Assembly: GCF_009861505.1 (NCBI RefSeq)
Contig: NZ_WTFT01000004.1
Coordinates: forward strand, 1-64,000
DNA: 64,000 nucleotides
From: Pseudomonas izuensis
Lineage (GTDB): Bacteria; Pseudomonadota; Gammaproteobacteria; Pseudomonadales; Pseudomonadaceae
Reading direction: 5' to 3'
Shown here: one piece after another, positions 35,746 through 46,522 of the stretch
How the letters are laid out: the number at the start of each line of letters is the position of its first letter
How positions within the stretch are numbered: position 1 is the stretch's first letter
Notes under the pieces: model-generated
Database searches by the model: none
What the model was told of the DNA's origin: nothing
The model's input: only the letters and a program-made list of their open reading frames with translations
Program-made: the position numbers and the translations under genes

Positions 35746-35819
35746 CCTGTAGGAGCTGGCTTGCCAGCGAAGCTTTTGGCGGCAATGAGGACGCCTTCGC
35801 TGGCAAGCCAGCTCCTACA
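35746..35819. repeat. Inverted REP pair
   Basis: TGTAGGAGCTGGCTTGCCAG (35749-35768) faces CTGGCAAGCCAGCTCCTACA (35800-35819). Confidence 0.92.
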
Positions 35820-35848
35820 ATGAATCTTTCTCCAACTCCTCAACGCAA

Positions 35849-35872
35849 AACGCCAACCCGAAGGTTGGCGTT
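35849..35872 (-). terminator. Terminator of ygiQ
   Basis: AACGCCAACC (35849-35858) pairs with GGTTGGCGTT (35863-35872). On the minus strand the loop is the stable UUCG tetraloop and the stem runs into TTTT, 20 bases after the ygiQ stop. Confidence 0.9.
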
Positions 35873-35892
35873 CTGTTCAGCTCAAGCGAGGC

Positions 35893-38196
<2,304 letters not shown>

Positions 38197-38316
38197 GTCG
38201 ATAACCGGTGTTGGCTTTCATTGAATTTCGCGGGCGCGGAATATAGCACAAATTTTGACCAATTCCGACGGCTGTGGTCGGAAATTGGGGAGCATCTGCT
38301 ATACCGCGTTATCGTT

Positions 38317-38389
38317 CATCGCGAGCAAGCTTTGCTCCCACAGAGGCTTGCGAGCGACCTGTGGGAGCAAAGCTTGCTCGCGATGAGGC
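38317..38389. repeat. Inverted REP pair
   Basis: ATCGCGAGCAAGCTTTGCTC (38318-38337) faces GAGCAAAGCTTGCTCGCGAT (38365-38384), between ygiQ and dnaB, upstream of ygiQ and downstream of dnaB. Confidence 0.9.
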
Positions 38390-38409
38390 CCTCACAGGCG
38401 CTAAACAAC

Positions 38410-39807
38410 TTATTCGTCGTCGTCGAAGTTGTAGCTTCCCGGCGCCAGGTTCTCGAATCGGGTGTATTTACCGATGAAGGCCAACCGGATAAAGCCGATC
38501 GGTCCGTTCCGCTGCTTGCCGATGATGATCTCGGCAATGCCTTTGTGCTCGGTTTCCGGGTGATACACCTCGTCGCGGTAGACGAACATGATCACGTCGG
38601 CGTCCTGCTCGATCGCTCCGGATTCCCGCAAGTCGGAGTTCACCGGGCGTTTGTTCGGCCGCTGCTCCAGGGAACGGTTGAGCTGGGACAGTGCCACCAC
38701 CGGGCAGTTGAATTCCTTGGCCAGGGCTTTCAGGGACCGGGAGATCTCGGAAATCTCGTTGGTCCGGTTGTCACCGCTGGAACCCGGAATCTGCATCAGT
38801 TGCAGGTAGTCGATCATGATCAGGCCGACGTCGCCATGCTCACGCACCAGACGCCGGGTCCGGGCGCGCATTTCCGACGGGCTGATGCCGGCGGTATCGT
38901 CGATGAACAGCTTGCGGTCGTTGAGCAGGTTGACCGCCGAGGTCAGGCGTGGCCAGTCGTCGTCTTCCAGCTGACCGGAACGGACCTTGGTCTGGTCGAT
39001 GCGCCCCAGGGACGACAACATACGCATGATCAGCGATTCGCCTGGCATCTCGAGGGAGTAAACCAGGACAGCTTTCTCACTGCGCAACACGGCGTTTTCC
39101 ACCAGGTTCATCGCAAAAGTGGTCTTGCCCATGGACGGACGGCCGGCGACGATGATCAGGTCGGCCGGTTGCAGGCCGCTGGTCTTCTCGTCGAGGTCGG
39201 TGTAGCCGGTGGACAGGCCGGTGATGGCGTTGTCGGTATTGAACAGGGTATCGATACGGTCGATGGCTTTGGTCAGCAGGTCATTCACACCCACCGGGCC
39301 GCCGGTTTTTGGCCGAGCCTCGGCGATCTGGAAGATCTGGCGTTCGGCTTCATCGAGAATTTCGGCAGCCGTACGACCCTCGGGGTTGAAGGCACTGTCG
39401 GCAATCTCGGTGCTGATGCCGATCAACTGGCGCAGGGTCGCCCGCTCGCGAACGATCTGCGCATAGGCCTTGATGTTGGCGACGGACGGCGTGTTTTTCG
39501 CCAGCTCGCCGAGATAACCGAGGCCACCGACTTGCGAGGTCTGACCTTCCTTGTCCAGTTGCTCGGACAGGGTCACGACGTCGATCGGCATGTTTTGATC
39601 GGCCAGCTTGGCGATCGCACGGAAAATCAGGCGGTGGTCATGTCGATAGAAATCGCCGTCGGATACTTGATCGAGCACGCGTTCCCAGGCGTTGTTGTCC
39701 AGCATCAGACCACCGAGCACAGCCTGTTCGGCTTCGATGGAATGCGGCGGCACCTTCAGCGCGGCGGTTTGCAGATCGTATTGCTCGGGAGCGGAGATTT
39801 CGTTCAT
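38410..39807 (-). CDS. dnaB: Replicative DNA helicase DnaB
   Basis: A 465-residue hexameric helicase that unwinds the replication fork 5' to 3' and recruits primase. The N-terminal domain (about 20-120) starts with PPHSIEAEQAVLGGLMLD; the RecA-like domain has Walker A AGRPSMGKTTFAMN (about 228-241), Walker B LIMIDYLQLM and an LREsGAIEQDADVI motif near the end. The start at 39807 gives the standard length. It follows rplI after a terminator hairpin, the usual order in pseudomonads. Confidence 0.97.
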   Translation of the reverse strand: MNEISAPEQYDLQTAALKVPPHSIEAEQAVLGGLMLDNNAWERVLDQVSDGDFYRHDHRLIFRAIAKLADQNMPIDVVTLSEQLDKEGQTSQVGGLGYLGELAKNTPSVANIKAYAQIVRERATLRQLIGISTEIADSAFNPEGRTAAEILDEAERQIFQIAEARPKTGGPVGVNDLLTKAIDRIDTLFNTDNAITGLSTGYTDLDEKTSGLQPADLIIVAGRPSMGKTTFAMNLVENAVLRSEKAVLVYSLEMPGESLIMRMLSSLGRIDQTKVRSGQLEDDDWPRLTSAVNLLNDRKLFIDDTAGISPSEMRARTRRLVREHGDVGLIMIDYLQLMQIPGSSGDNRTNEISEISRSLKALAKEFNCPVVALSQLNRSLEQRPNKRPVNSDLRESGAIEQDADVIMFVYRDEVYHPETEHKGIAEIIIGKQRNGPIGFIRLAFIGKYTRFENLAPGSYNFDDDE

Positions 39808-39867
39808 GGCCACTTGGTTTTTTAGTAAAAGCAGGGGTTGAAAAACGGGCGTTACCAGAAAGACAAA

Positions 39868-39896
39868 GGGCACGACCTGTAAACAGGATCGTGCCC
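39868..39896 (-). terminator. Hairpin between rplI and dnaB
   Basis: GGGCACGA (39868-39875) pairs with TCGTGCCC (39889-39896), with an inner CCTG/CAGG extension. On the minus strand the stem is followed by a short TTTG, so termination of the ribosomal-protein operon is probably partial. Confidence 0.75.
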
Positions 39897-39941
39897 GATG
39901 TTACCGGCAAGCACCCGAGGGTGCCAGCCGACAAGTACTGC

Positions 39942-40388
39942 TTAAGCTGCTACCACGACAACGCGTACGGTGGCTTCAACTTCAGCGTGCAGGTGCACGG
40001 CTACGTCGAATTCACCTACGTTGCGGATAGTGCCGTTCGGCAGACGAACTTCGCTTTTTGCCACTTCAACGCCAGAGGCGGTCAGTGCATCAGCGATGTC
40101 GTGGGTGCCGATCGAACCGAACAGCTTGCCTTCGTCACCAGCGGTGGCAGTGATGGTCACTTCCAGCTCAGCCAGTTGGGCGGCACGGCTTTCAGCCGAC
40201 GATTTACGGTCTGCTGCAGCTTTTTCCAGCTCAGCGCGACGCTCTTCGAACGCAGCCAGGTTGGCTGGGGTCGCGGCGGTAGCTTTGCCGTAAGGCAGCA
40301 GGTAGTTACGACCGTAACCAGCCTTAACGTTCACTTTGTCACCCAGGTTGCCCAGGTTGGTGACTTTTTCCAGAAGGATCAGTTGCAT
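39942..40388 (-). CDS. rplI: 50S ribosomal protein L9
   Basis: A 148-residue protein binding 23S rRNA domain V near the L1 stalk. The N-terminal domain [24 protein letters not shown] with [13 protein letters not shown] is the L9 signature; a long connecting helix (about 40-75) leads to the C-terminal domain. Last gene of the rpsF-rpsR-yybS-rplI operon. Confidence 0.98.
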   Translation of the reverse strand: MQLILLEKVTNLGNLGDKVNVKAGYGRNYLLPYGKATAATPANLAAFEERRAELEKAAADRKSSAESRAAQLAELEVTITATAGDEGKLFGSIGTHDIADALTASGVEVAKSEVRLPNGTIRNVGEFDVAVHLHAEVEATVRVVVVAA

Positions 40389-40407
40389 GTGAAAATCCTC
40401 TTAACTT

Positions 40408-41301
40408 TTAACCTTCACCGTTCGCGTTATCGGCGTCTTTCGACGCCAGACGACCGCGAAAATCAATCAGGCTGTCGACGATGGCCAGGACCACCAGCAA
40501 CGGATAGATCAGCTGCATGAACAGCAACAGCGTGACGTACAACCCCACCAGCCAGAATTTGGCCAGTCGCTTTTGCGCCACCAGCCCGTGAATCAGGGCC
40601 AGCCCGGCGAAAACCAGCGGTACGCTGCACAACGGCACAAGCATGGACATCTGGGCACCGAAATTCGGTGTCACAACCATGCCCGCCAGCAGCAACATCG
40701 CGGGACCCAGCGGGATTCGGACGGCGCGAAACTCGCGACCGAAACCACCGGGGTTGTACAACAACGCCTGCCAGTAGCGCCCGACAATCAGGCTCAGCAC
40801 ACTGACGATTTGCAACAAGGCCGCAATCAGGCCGGTCAGGATGGGTGCAATCAGGGACGCGAAGCGCGCTTGCTCGTCTACCGACATCTTCTGGTAGACC
40901 TCACCGAGTAGCGACGGCATGACTTTGATCAAGGCCTGCGCCAGCATCTCGATCTGGGGACCAAAAGCCGTCCCCAGCACCACTGAAAACACCACTCCCA
41001 TCGCTATGCTGACCAGCAGCACGCGGTTCCAGGACTCGCTTGCGCGCAAAACCAACGCAAGGCTCGCAGACCCCAGCAGCACCAGAAGCGCCCGTGGGTC
41101 GTCGGAGTAAAGCCACCAGATCAACGCCGGCAGCAGTCCCAGAGCAAGAACGCCCAGGGCGTCCTTCAATCCGCGCCGCAGGAGCACAAGGCATCCGGCG
41201 GCAGCACCCAACCAATACAACAACGGCAATGCCGCGCATCCAGCCACTACCAGAGTGGCCTGCATACGGCCCCGCATGATGAACTCAGCTAAGGCACGCA
41301 T
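40408..41301 (-). CDS. YybS-like (DUF2232) membrane protein
   Basis: A 297-residue inner-membrane protein with about eight hydrophobic helices, for example VVAGCAALPLLYWLGAAAGCLVLL and WLVGLYVTLLLFMQLIYPLLVVLAIVDSLIDFR. DUF2232 proteins of unknown function occupy this exact place between rpsR and rplI in gammaproteobacteria. The conserved ending WLVGLYVTLL...DSLIDFRGR is typical. It resembles ECF-transporter S components and possibly has a transport role. It starts 36 bases after rpsR. Confidence 0.85.
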   Translation of the reverse strand: MRALAEFIMRGRMQATLVVAGCAALPLLYWLGAAAGCLVLLRRGLKDALGVLALGLLPALIWWLYSDDPRALLVLLGSASLALVLRASESWNRVLLVSIAMGVVFSVVLGTAFGPQIEMLAQALIKVMPSLLGEVYQKMSVDEQARFASLIAPILTGLIAALLQIVSVLSLIVGRYWQALLYNPGGFGREFRAVRIPLGPAMLLLAGMVVTPNFGAQMSMLVPLCSVPLVFAGLALIHGLVAQKRLAKFWLVGLYVTLLLFMQLIYPLLVVLAIVDSLIDFRGRLASKDADNANGEG

Positions 41302-41337
41302 ACATTCAATCCTTTGCTACGTGTCGACTGCCCGGTC

Positions 41338-41568
41338 TCAGCGGCCGTGGCTGTCGGTGTAGGCCAGCAGGGCCAGGAAGCGGGCGCGCTTGATAGCGGT
41401 GGCCAGCTGACGCTGATAACGAGCTTTAGTACCGGTGATGCGGCTTGGAACGATTTTGCCGGTCTCGGATACGTAGGCTTTCAGAGTGTTGAGATCTTTG
41501 TAATCGATCTCTTTCACGTCTTCAGCGGTGAAGCGGCAGAATTTACGACGACGGAAGAAACGTGCCAT
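41338..41568 (-). CDS. rpsR: 30S ribosomal protein S18
   Basis: A 76-residue ribosomal protein that pairs with S6 on the 30S platform. [17 protein letters not shown] and [27 protein letters not shown] are the S18 signatures. The N-terminal cysteine is retained. It lies 28 bases after rpsF, with AAGGAG upstream. Confidence 0.98.
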
Positions 41569-41596
41569 TTGATAGGCTCCTTAAAAGGTCCGTGGA

Positions 41597-42019
41597 TTAC
41601 TCGTCAGCGTTATCGCTGTTGTCGCTGTCATCACTGTCAACGCCTTCAGCGTCGGAGTGCTCAGGACGGTCGCGACGCTCACGGCGCTCACTGCGGTTTT
41701 CTTCAGCCTTGAGCATCTCGGATTGGCCGGTAACGGCTTCTTCGCGACGGATGACCAGGTTACGGATCACTGCATCGTTGTAGCGGAAGTTGTCTTCCAG
41801 CTCGGCCAGGGCCTTGCCGGTGCACTCAACGTTCAGCATCACGTAGTGAGCCTTGTGAACATTGTTGATTGCGTAGGCCAGTTGACGACGGCCCCAATCT
41901 TCCAGACGGTGGATTTTGCCGCCGTCTTCTTCGATCAGCTTGGTGTAACGCTCAACCATGCCGCCGACTTGCTCGCTTTGATCCGGGTGGACCAAAAAGA
42001 TGATTTCGTAATGACGCAT
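41597..42019 (-). CDS. rpsF: 30S ribosomal protein S6
   Basis: A 140-residue ribosomal protein. [18 protein letters not shown] and [20 protein letters not shown] are conserved, and the acidic, serine-rich tail (about residues 108-140) is the region that receives glutamate residues in relatives with RimK. First gene of the operon; its leader may carry the S6:S18 autoregulatory RNA. Confidence 0.98.
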   Translation of the reverse strand: MRHYEIIFLVHPDQSEQVGGMVERYTKLIEEDGGKIHRLEDWGRRQLAYAINNVHKAHYVMLNVECTGKALAELEDNFRYNDAVIRNLVIRREEAVTGQSEMLKAEENRSERRERRDRPEHSDAEGVDSDDSDNSDNADE

Positions 42020-42045
42020 GAATGCTCCTTACGGGTTGTAGCCTG

Positions 42046-42059
42046 CCGCTCAAAAGCGG
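42046..42059 (-). promoter_or_regulatory. Candidate S6:S18 leader hairpin
   Basis: A small hairpin (CCGCT/AGCGG) lies about 27 bases upstream of the rpsF ATG in the leader. Leaders of rpsF operons are known to bind S6:S18 for feedback control. The match here is by position and a short stem only. A second stem, GGCAC/GTGCC, occurs at 42103-42116. Confidence 0.35.
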
Positions 42060-42208
42060 TCAGACAAGGAGTGAATGACACTTATGGACTTGCGTGGGTA
42101 AGGCACATGCGTGCCTGCCGTCACAGCAAGGGGCGCAATTGTAGAGAAGGGATGTGGGAGGCGCAAGGTAATTGGTGATTATTTGAACAATATCCACCAC
42201 CACCTGGC

Positions 42209-42276
42209 CGTAGGAGCCGGCTTGCTGGCGATGGCGCACTTGAGGACGCCTTCGCTGGCAAGCCAGCTCCTACAGA
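42209..42276. repeat. Inverted REP pair
   Basis: GTAGGAGCCGGCTTGCTGGC (42210-42229) faces GCTGGCAAGCCAGCTCCTAC (42254-42273), between rpsF and rlmB. Confidence 0.88.
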
Positions 42277-42289
42277 GAGGGTGTTTCGA

Positions 42290-43051
42290 TCAGGACTTTT
42301 TGGTGGTGGCTTTTGCGCCACGCTGGCGCAAGGCTTCGAACAGGCATACGCCGGTCGCCACGGAAACGTTCAGACTGCTGACGCTACCGGCCATCGGCAG
42401 GCGTACCAGGTAATCGCACAGGTCGCGGGTCAGGCGACGCATGCCGCTGCCCTCTGCACCCATGATCAGGATGGTCGGCCCGGTCAGGTCCTGGTCGTAA
42501 AGGCTGACCTCCGCCTCGCCCGCCGTACCGACAACCCACAAACCCCGCTGCTTGAGCTTTTCGAGGGTGCGCGCCAGGTTGGTCACGGCGACCAGCGGAA
42601 TCACTTCCGCCGCACCGCAGGCAACCTTTCGCACGACCGGCGTCAGGGTCGCGGATTTGTCCTTCGGCACGATCACCGCCAGCGCACCCGCCGCATCGGC
42701 AGAACGCAGGCAGGCGCCGAGGTTGTGCGGATCGGTCACGCCGTCGAGCACCAGCAATAGCGGTGCACCCTCGGTGCGATCGAGCAGCTCGTCGAGCATC
42801 GCCTCACCCCAGACCTGGCTTGGACTTACGTCCGCGACCACGCCCTGATGCACGCCTTCGACCCAAGCATCCATTTCCCGGCGCTCGGCCTGACCAACCT
42901 GGACACGGTTTTCGTTGGCCAACTCGATCAACGTCTGGACGCGAGGATCACCGCGGCCTTCGGCCAGCCAGATCTGCTTGACGCGCTTGGGGTGGTGACG
43001 CAGCAATGCCTCAACTGCGTGCACACCGTAGATTTTTTCCAACTGACTCAT
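42290..43051 (-). CDS. rlmB: 23S rRNA (guanosine-2'-O-)-methyltransferase RlmB
   Basis: A 253-residue SPOUT methyltransferase that methylates G2251 in the peptidyl-transferase P loop. The N-terminal substrate-binding domain starts EKIYGVHAVEALLRHHPKRV. The knotted domain has LVLDGVTDPHNLGACLRSADAAG, then GAEGSGMRRLTRDLCD and a closing SLNVSVATGVCLFE, the AdoMet-binding knot. Its start overlaps the rnr stop by four bases, as in most gammaproteobacteria. Confidence 0.96.
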   Translation of the reverse strand: MSQLEKIYGVHAVEALLRHHPKRVKQIWLAEGRGDPRVQTLIELANENRVQVGQAERREMDAWVEGVHQGVVADVSPSQVWGEAMLDELLDRTEGAPLLLVLDGVTDPHNLGACLRSADAAGALAVIVPKDKSATLTPVVRKVACGAAEVIPLVAVTNLARTLEKLKQRGLWVVGTAGEAEVSLYDQDLTGPTILIMGAEGSGMRRLTRDLCDYLVRLPMAGSVSSLNVSVATGVCLFEALRQRGAKATTKKS

Positions 43052-45675
43052 GGCTTGGCCTTAGGTTTACGCGCCCCGCCACTTTTGGCTGGGGCCGAGC
43101 CCGCTTTTGGCGGACCTTTACGATGTTTGCTCGGTTTGGCTGGCTTGCCGCCGACAGCCTTGTCAGGCGCCGACCGTCCGGTCTTTCCCCCAGACGCCGC
43201 TTTACCGCCGCTTTTCGCGTCGGCCAGCAAGGCCTTTTTCATTTCACGGCTTTTGCGCACTTCGGCGTTTTTCGCCGCTGCATCGCTTGGACGATAGGCT
43301 TCGACAGCCTTTTCCTTTGCAGGACGACGACCGGTTTTCGCCGGAGCCGGTTCTGCCTCGGTTTTAGCCGCAGGTGCTGCTGCATCGGTGCCACGTTTTT
43401 TGCGACCAATCGGCGCGCTGATGGTTTTTTCGGCCATCTCAAAGTCAATTTTGCGCTCGTCGAGGTCGACACGCATGACACGCACTTCAACAGTATCGCC
43501 AAGACGGAAGCTGCGACCGGTACGCTCACCGGCCAGGCGATGGTGCACAGGATCGAAGTGGTAATAGTCACCCGGCAGCGCGGTGACGTGCACCAGGCCT
43601 TCGACATAGATGTCGGTCAGCTCGACGAACAGACCAAAACCGGTGACAGCCGTGATCACGCCCGGGAACGATTCGCCCACGCGGTCTTTCATGAACTCGC
43701 ACTTGAGCCAGTTCACCACGTCGCGGGTCGCTTCGTCGGCACGACGCTCGCTCATCGAGCACTGCTCGCCGAGCTGCTCCAGGGCCGCTTCGTCGTACGG
43801 ATAGATGCGCGCCTTCGGAATGGTCATCGCACCGGCACGGCGAACGTGCGGGGTGTCCTGCTTCGAATGGATCACGCTGCGGATCGCCCGGTGCGTAAGC
43901 AAGTCCGGATAGCGGCGGATCGGCGAAGTGAAGTGCGTGTACGCCTCGTAATTCAGGCCGAAGTGACCCTGGTTATCGGCGCTGTACACCGCCTGACTCA
44001 ACGAGCGCAGCATGACGGTCTGGATCAGGTGGAAATCCGGACGATCCTTGATACCGGCCAGCAGTGCCTGGTAGTCCTTCGGCGACGGGCCATCCTTGCC
44101 TTTGTGCAGGGACAGGCCGAGCTCGCCGAGGAAGGCGCGCAATTTTTCCAGACGCTCCGGCGGCGGGCCATCGTGAACGCGGTACAGCGCAGGAATCTCG
44201 TGCTTTTTCAGGAATTCGGCAGTGGCCACGTTGGCCGCCAACATGCATTCCTCGATCAGCTTGTGCGCATCGTTGCGCACGGTCGGCCGGATTTCGGCGA
44301 TCTTGCGCTCGGAGCCGAAGATGATCCGGGTTTCCTGGGTTTCGAAATCGATCGCGCCACGCACATGACGGGCGGCCAGCAGCACTTTGTACAGCGCGTA
44401 CAACTGCTTGAGGTGCGGCACGACGTCGGTGTACTCACCACGCAGCTTGCGAGCTTCGGTGGCTTTCGGCGTTTCGAGCATGGCACTGACCTTGTTGTAG
44501 GTCAGACGCGCATGGGAGTGAATCACCGCTTCGTAGAAGCAGTAGTCAGTCATTTCGCCGGATTTTGAGATGGTCATCTCGCAAACCATGGCCAGGCGAT
44601 CGACTTGTGGGTTCAGCGAGCACAACCCATTGGACAATTGCTCGGGCAGCATCGGGATCACGCGCTCGGGGAAGTACACCGAGTTGCCGCGAACCTGTGC
44701 CTCGGCATCCAGTGCCGAACCGAGTTTCACGTAGCTGGAGACGTCGGCAATCGCCACGTACAACTTCCAGCCGCCGGAGAACAGGCGCAGCTTGCCCGGC
44801 CGGGCTTCGCAGTAGACTGCGTCATCGAAGTCGCGGGCGTCTTCGCCGTCAATGGTGACGAACGGCAGGTGACGCAGGTCGATGCGCTTCTCTTTGTCTT
44901 TCTCTTCGACTTCCGGCTTGAGCTTGCCGGCTTCCTTGAGCACGGCTTCAGGCCAGACGTGAGGAATGTCGTAGGTGCGCAGGGCAACATCGATTTCCAT
45001 GCCCGGCGCCATGTAGTTACCCACAACCTCAACCACGTCGCCTTGCGGCTGGAAGCGTGGTGTCGGCCAGTGGGTAATCTTCACTTCGACAAACTGGCCG
45101 ATCTGGGCGTTGGCGTTACGGCCCGGCGTCACCAGCACTTCCTGCTGGATCTTCGGGTTGTCGGCAACGACGAAACCGATACCGCCTTCTTCGAAGTAAC
45201 GACCGACGATGCTCTCGTGAGCGCGGGATACGACTTCGACAATCATGCCTTCGCGGCGACCGCGACGGTCCAGGCCGGAAACACGGGCCAGGGCACGGTC
45301 ACCGTCGAACACCAGGCGCATTTGCGCCGGGCTCATGAACAGGTCGTCACTGCCGTCGTCCGGCACCAGGAAGCCGAAACCGTCACGGTGACCGCTGATG
45401 CGACCCAGGATCAGGTCGAGCTTGTCCACCGGCGCATACGTGCCACGACGGGTATAAATGAGTTGAGCATCGCGCTCCATGGCGCGCAGGCGGCGACGCA
45501 GGGCTTCGATCTGGTCTTCTGTGGTCAGGCCAAACTCTTCGACCAATTGCTCGCGGTTAGCAGGCGAACCTCGATCAGCAAGATGCTGAAGGATCAGTTC
45601 GCGGCTAGGAATGGGGTTTTCATATTTTTCCGCTTCACGAGCGGCCTCGGGATCGAGGGACTGCCAATCGGCCAT
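43048..45675 (-). CDS. rnr: Ribonuclease R
   Basis: An 875-residue 3'-5' exoribonuclease that degrades structured RNA and rRNA. In order: an N-terminal helix-turn-helix (about 20-80), two cold-shock domains (about 80-245), the RNB catalytic domain with RHLPFVTIDGEDARDFDDAVY (about 266-286, the metal-binding aspartates), an S1 domain (about 640-725), and a long lysine/alanine-rich tail that helps duplex binding. The start MADWQSLDPEAAREAEKYE is typical. Coupled to rlmB; its upstream gap leads to the tRNA-Leu genes on the other strand. Confidence 0.96.
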   Translation of the reverse strand: MADWQSLDPEAAREAEKYENPIPSRELILQHLADRGSPANREQLVEEFGLTTEDQIEALRRRLRAMERDAQLIYTRRGTYAPVDKLDLILGRISGHRDGFGFLVPDDGSDDLFMSPAQMRLVFDGDRALARVSGLDRRGRREGMIVEVVSRAHESIVGRYFEEGGIGFVVADNPKIQQEVLVTPGRNANAQIGQFVEVKITHWPTPRFQPQGDVVEVVGNYMAPGMEIDVALRTYDIPHVWPEAVLKEAGKLKPEVEEKDKEKRIDLRHLPFVTIDGEDARDFDDAVYCEARPGKLRLFSGGWKLYVAIADVSSYVKLGSALDAEAQVRGNSVYFPERVIPMLPEQLSNGLCSLNPQVDRLAMVCEMTISKSGEMTDYCFYEAVIHSHARLTYNKVSAMLETPKATEARKLRGEYTDVVPHLKQLYALYKVLLAARHVRGAIDFETQETRIIFGSERKIAEIRPTVRNDAHKLIEECMLAANVATAEFLKKHEIPALYRVHDGPPPERLEKLRAFLGELGLSLHKGKDGPSPKDYQALLAGIKDRPDFHLIQTVMLRSLSQAVYSADNQGHFGLNYEAYTHFTSPIRRYPDLLTHRAIRSVIHSKQDTPHVRRAGAMTIPKARIYPYDEAALEQLGEQCSMSERRADEATRDVVNWLKCEFMKDRVGESFPGVITAVTGFGLFVELTDIYVEGLVHVTALPGDYYHFDPVHHRLAGERTGRSFRLGDTVEVRVMRVDLDERKIDFEMAEKTISAPIGRKKRGTDAAAPAAKTEAEPAPAKTGRRPAKEKAVEAYRPSDAAAKNAEVRKSREMKKALLADAKSGGKAASGGKTGRSAPDKAVGGKPAKPSKHRKGPPKAGSAPAKSGGARKPKAKP

Positions 45676-45836
45676 TAGAGAGTTTTCACCTTGTCTATAT
45701 GCGGGTTAGTTTGGCATAGGCGTAATGAAACGGGAAATTTCAGGCTAAGACGCCCCTTCTAAAGCCCTGTATCGACACTTCAAAGCTGATTTGCAGACCG
45801 CTGGTGAAATTTTTCAGGTTTTTTTGATACCGGGGG

Positions 45837-45865
45837 TTTACAGTTAAAAAGACGCTCCGTATAGT
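45837..45865 (+). promoter_or_regulatory. Sigma-70 promoter of the first tRNA-Leu
   Basis: TTTACA (45837-45842), 17 bases, TATAGT (45860-45865), followed by a GC-rich discriminator as in stable-RNA promoters. The tRNA starts 35 bases later. Confidence 0.88.
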
Positions 45866-45900
45866 GCGCGCCATCGACGACGGACAACGTTGCCGATACT

Positions 45901-45987
45901 GCCCAGATGGTGAAATTGGTAGACACGCCAGCTTCAGGTGCTGGTGACCTTACGGTCGTGGAAGTTCGAGTCTTCTTCTGGGCACCA
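45901..45987 (+). tRNA. tRNA-Leu (anticodon CAG), copy 1
   Basis: An 87-base type II tRNA: acceptor stem GCCCAGA/TCTGGGC, D-loop AATTGGTAGAC, anticodon arm CCAGC-TTCAGGT-GCTGG giving CAG, a long variable arm (GACC/GGTC), T-loop TTCGAGT and an encoded ACCA end. It decodes CUG. Confidence 0.97.
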
Positions 45988-46030
45988 ATTTCGAGCTTGA
46001 GATTAGAACAATTTCAAGGCTCACACAAAA

Positions 46031-46051
46031 ACCCGCGAAAGCGGGTTTTTT
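46031..46051 (+). terminator. Terminator after tRNA-Leu copy 1
   Basis: ACCCGC-GAAA-GCGGGT with a GNRA tetraloop followed by six T. Confidence 0.95.
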
Positions 46052-46090
46052 GCTTTCTGGATGTCTGATTTATTAAATTTAAATCAGGGG

Positions 46091-46119
46091 TTTACAGATA
46101 AAAATACTCTCCGTATAGT
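46091..46119 (+). promoter_or_regulatory. Sigma-70 promoter of the second tRNA-Leu
   Basis: TTTACA (46091-46096), 17 bases, TATAGT (46114-46119), the same layout as the first promoter and exactly 254 bases downstream of it. Confidence 0.88.
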
Positions 46120-46154
46120 GCGCCACATCAACAGCGGCAACGCTGAAGATGAAT

Positions 46155-46241
46155 GCCCAGATGGTGAAATTGGTAGACACGCCAGCTTCAGGTGCTGGTG
46201 GCCTTACGGCCGTGGAAGTTCGAGTCTTCTTCTGGGCACCA
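46155..46241 (+). tRNA. tRNA-Leu (anticodon CAG), copy 2
   Basis: An 87-base copy of the preceding tRNA, 254 bases further on. It differs only in the variable arm, where an A-T pair has become G-C (GGCC/GGCC in place of GACC/GGTC): a compensated change that keeps the stem. CCA is encoded. Confidence 0.97.
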
Positions 46242-46278
46242 ATTCAAATTCACGGTTACGACCTTGAATTTCACAGAA

Positions 46279-46298
46279 ACCCGCGAAAGCGGGTTTTT
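46279..46298 (+). terminator. Terminator after tRNA-Leu copy 2
   Basis: ACCCGC-GAAA-GCGGGT with a T-run, the same hairpin as after copy 1. Confidence 0.94.
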
Positions 46299-46329
46299 GC
46301 GTTTCTGGGGTTTGAAAACACACCCTTCC

Positions 46330-46434
46330 CTGTAGGAGCGAGCTCTGATCGCGATGGATGTACTGGCAACGCATTTCTCCAGACACCCCTCGTTTTCGTT
46401 CACGCCCATCGCGAGCAGACCTCGCTCCTACAGA
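46330..46434. repeat. Inverted REP pair with mutated cores
   Basis: TGTAGGAGCGAGCTCTGATC (46331-46350) faces a related copy ending CTCGCTCCTACAG (to 46433). Both carry core changes not seen in the other pairs (CTCTGATCGCG, GCGAGCAGACCTCG). Confidence 0.75.
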
Positions 46435-46463
46435 AGAAGCAACCTCGAAAGACGCATTTGAGA

Positions 46464-46485
46464 AACAATATCGTTTATCATTGTT
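46464..46485 (+). promoter_or_regulatory. Candidate Fur box upstream of the iron-binding protein
   Basis: AACAAT (46464-46469) and ATTGTT (46480-46485) are inverted arms around ATCGTTTATC; on the minus strand the centre contains GATAAACGATATTG, related to the GATAAT hexamers of Fur boxes. It lies about 40-60 bases before the start codon. Plausible for iron uptake, not proven. Confidence 0.45.
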
Positions 46486-46522
46486 GCAAGTTTTTGCAAT
46501 GCGACAGTGAGGAACCCTGCGA

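Larger units (their letters stand above)
35571..35892. other. Intergenic region between ygiQ and the DUF2126 gene
   Basis: 322 bases holding the promoter of the transglutaminase/ATP-grasp operon, an inverted REP pair (35746-35819) and the ygiQ terminator (35849-35872). No gene seen. Confidence 0.6.
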
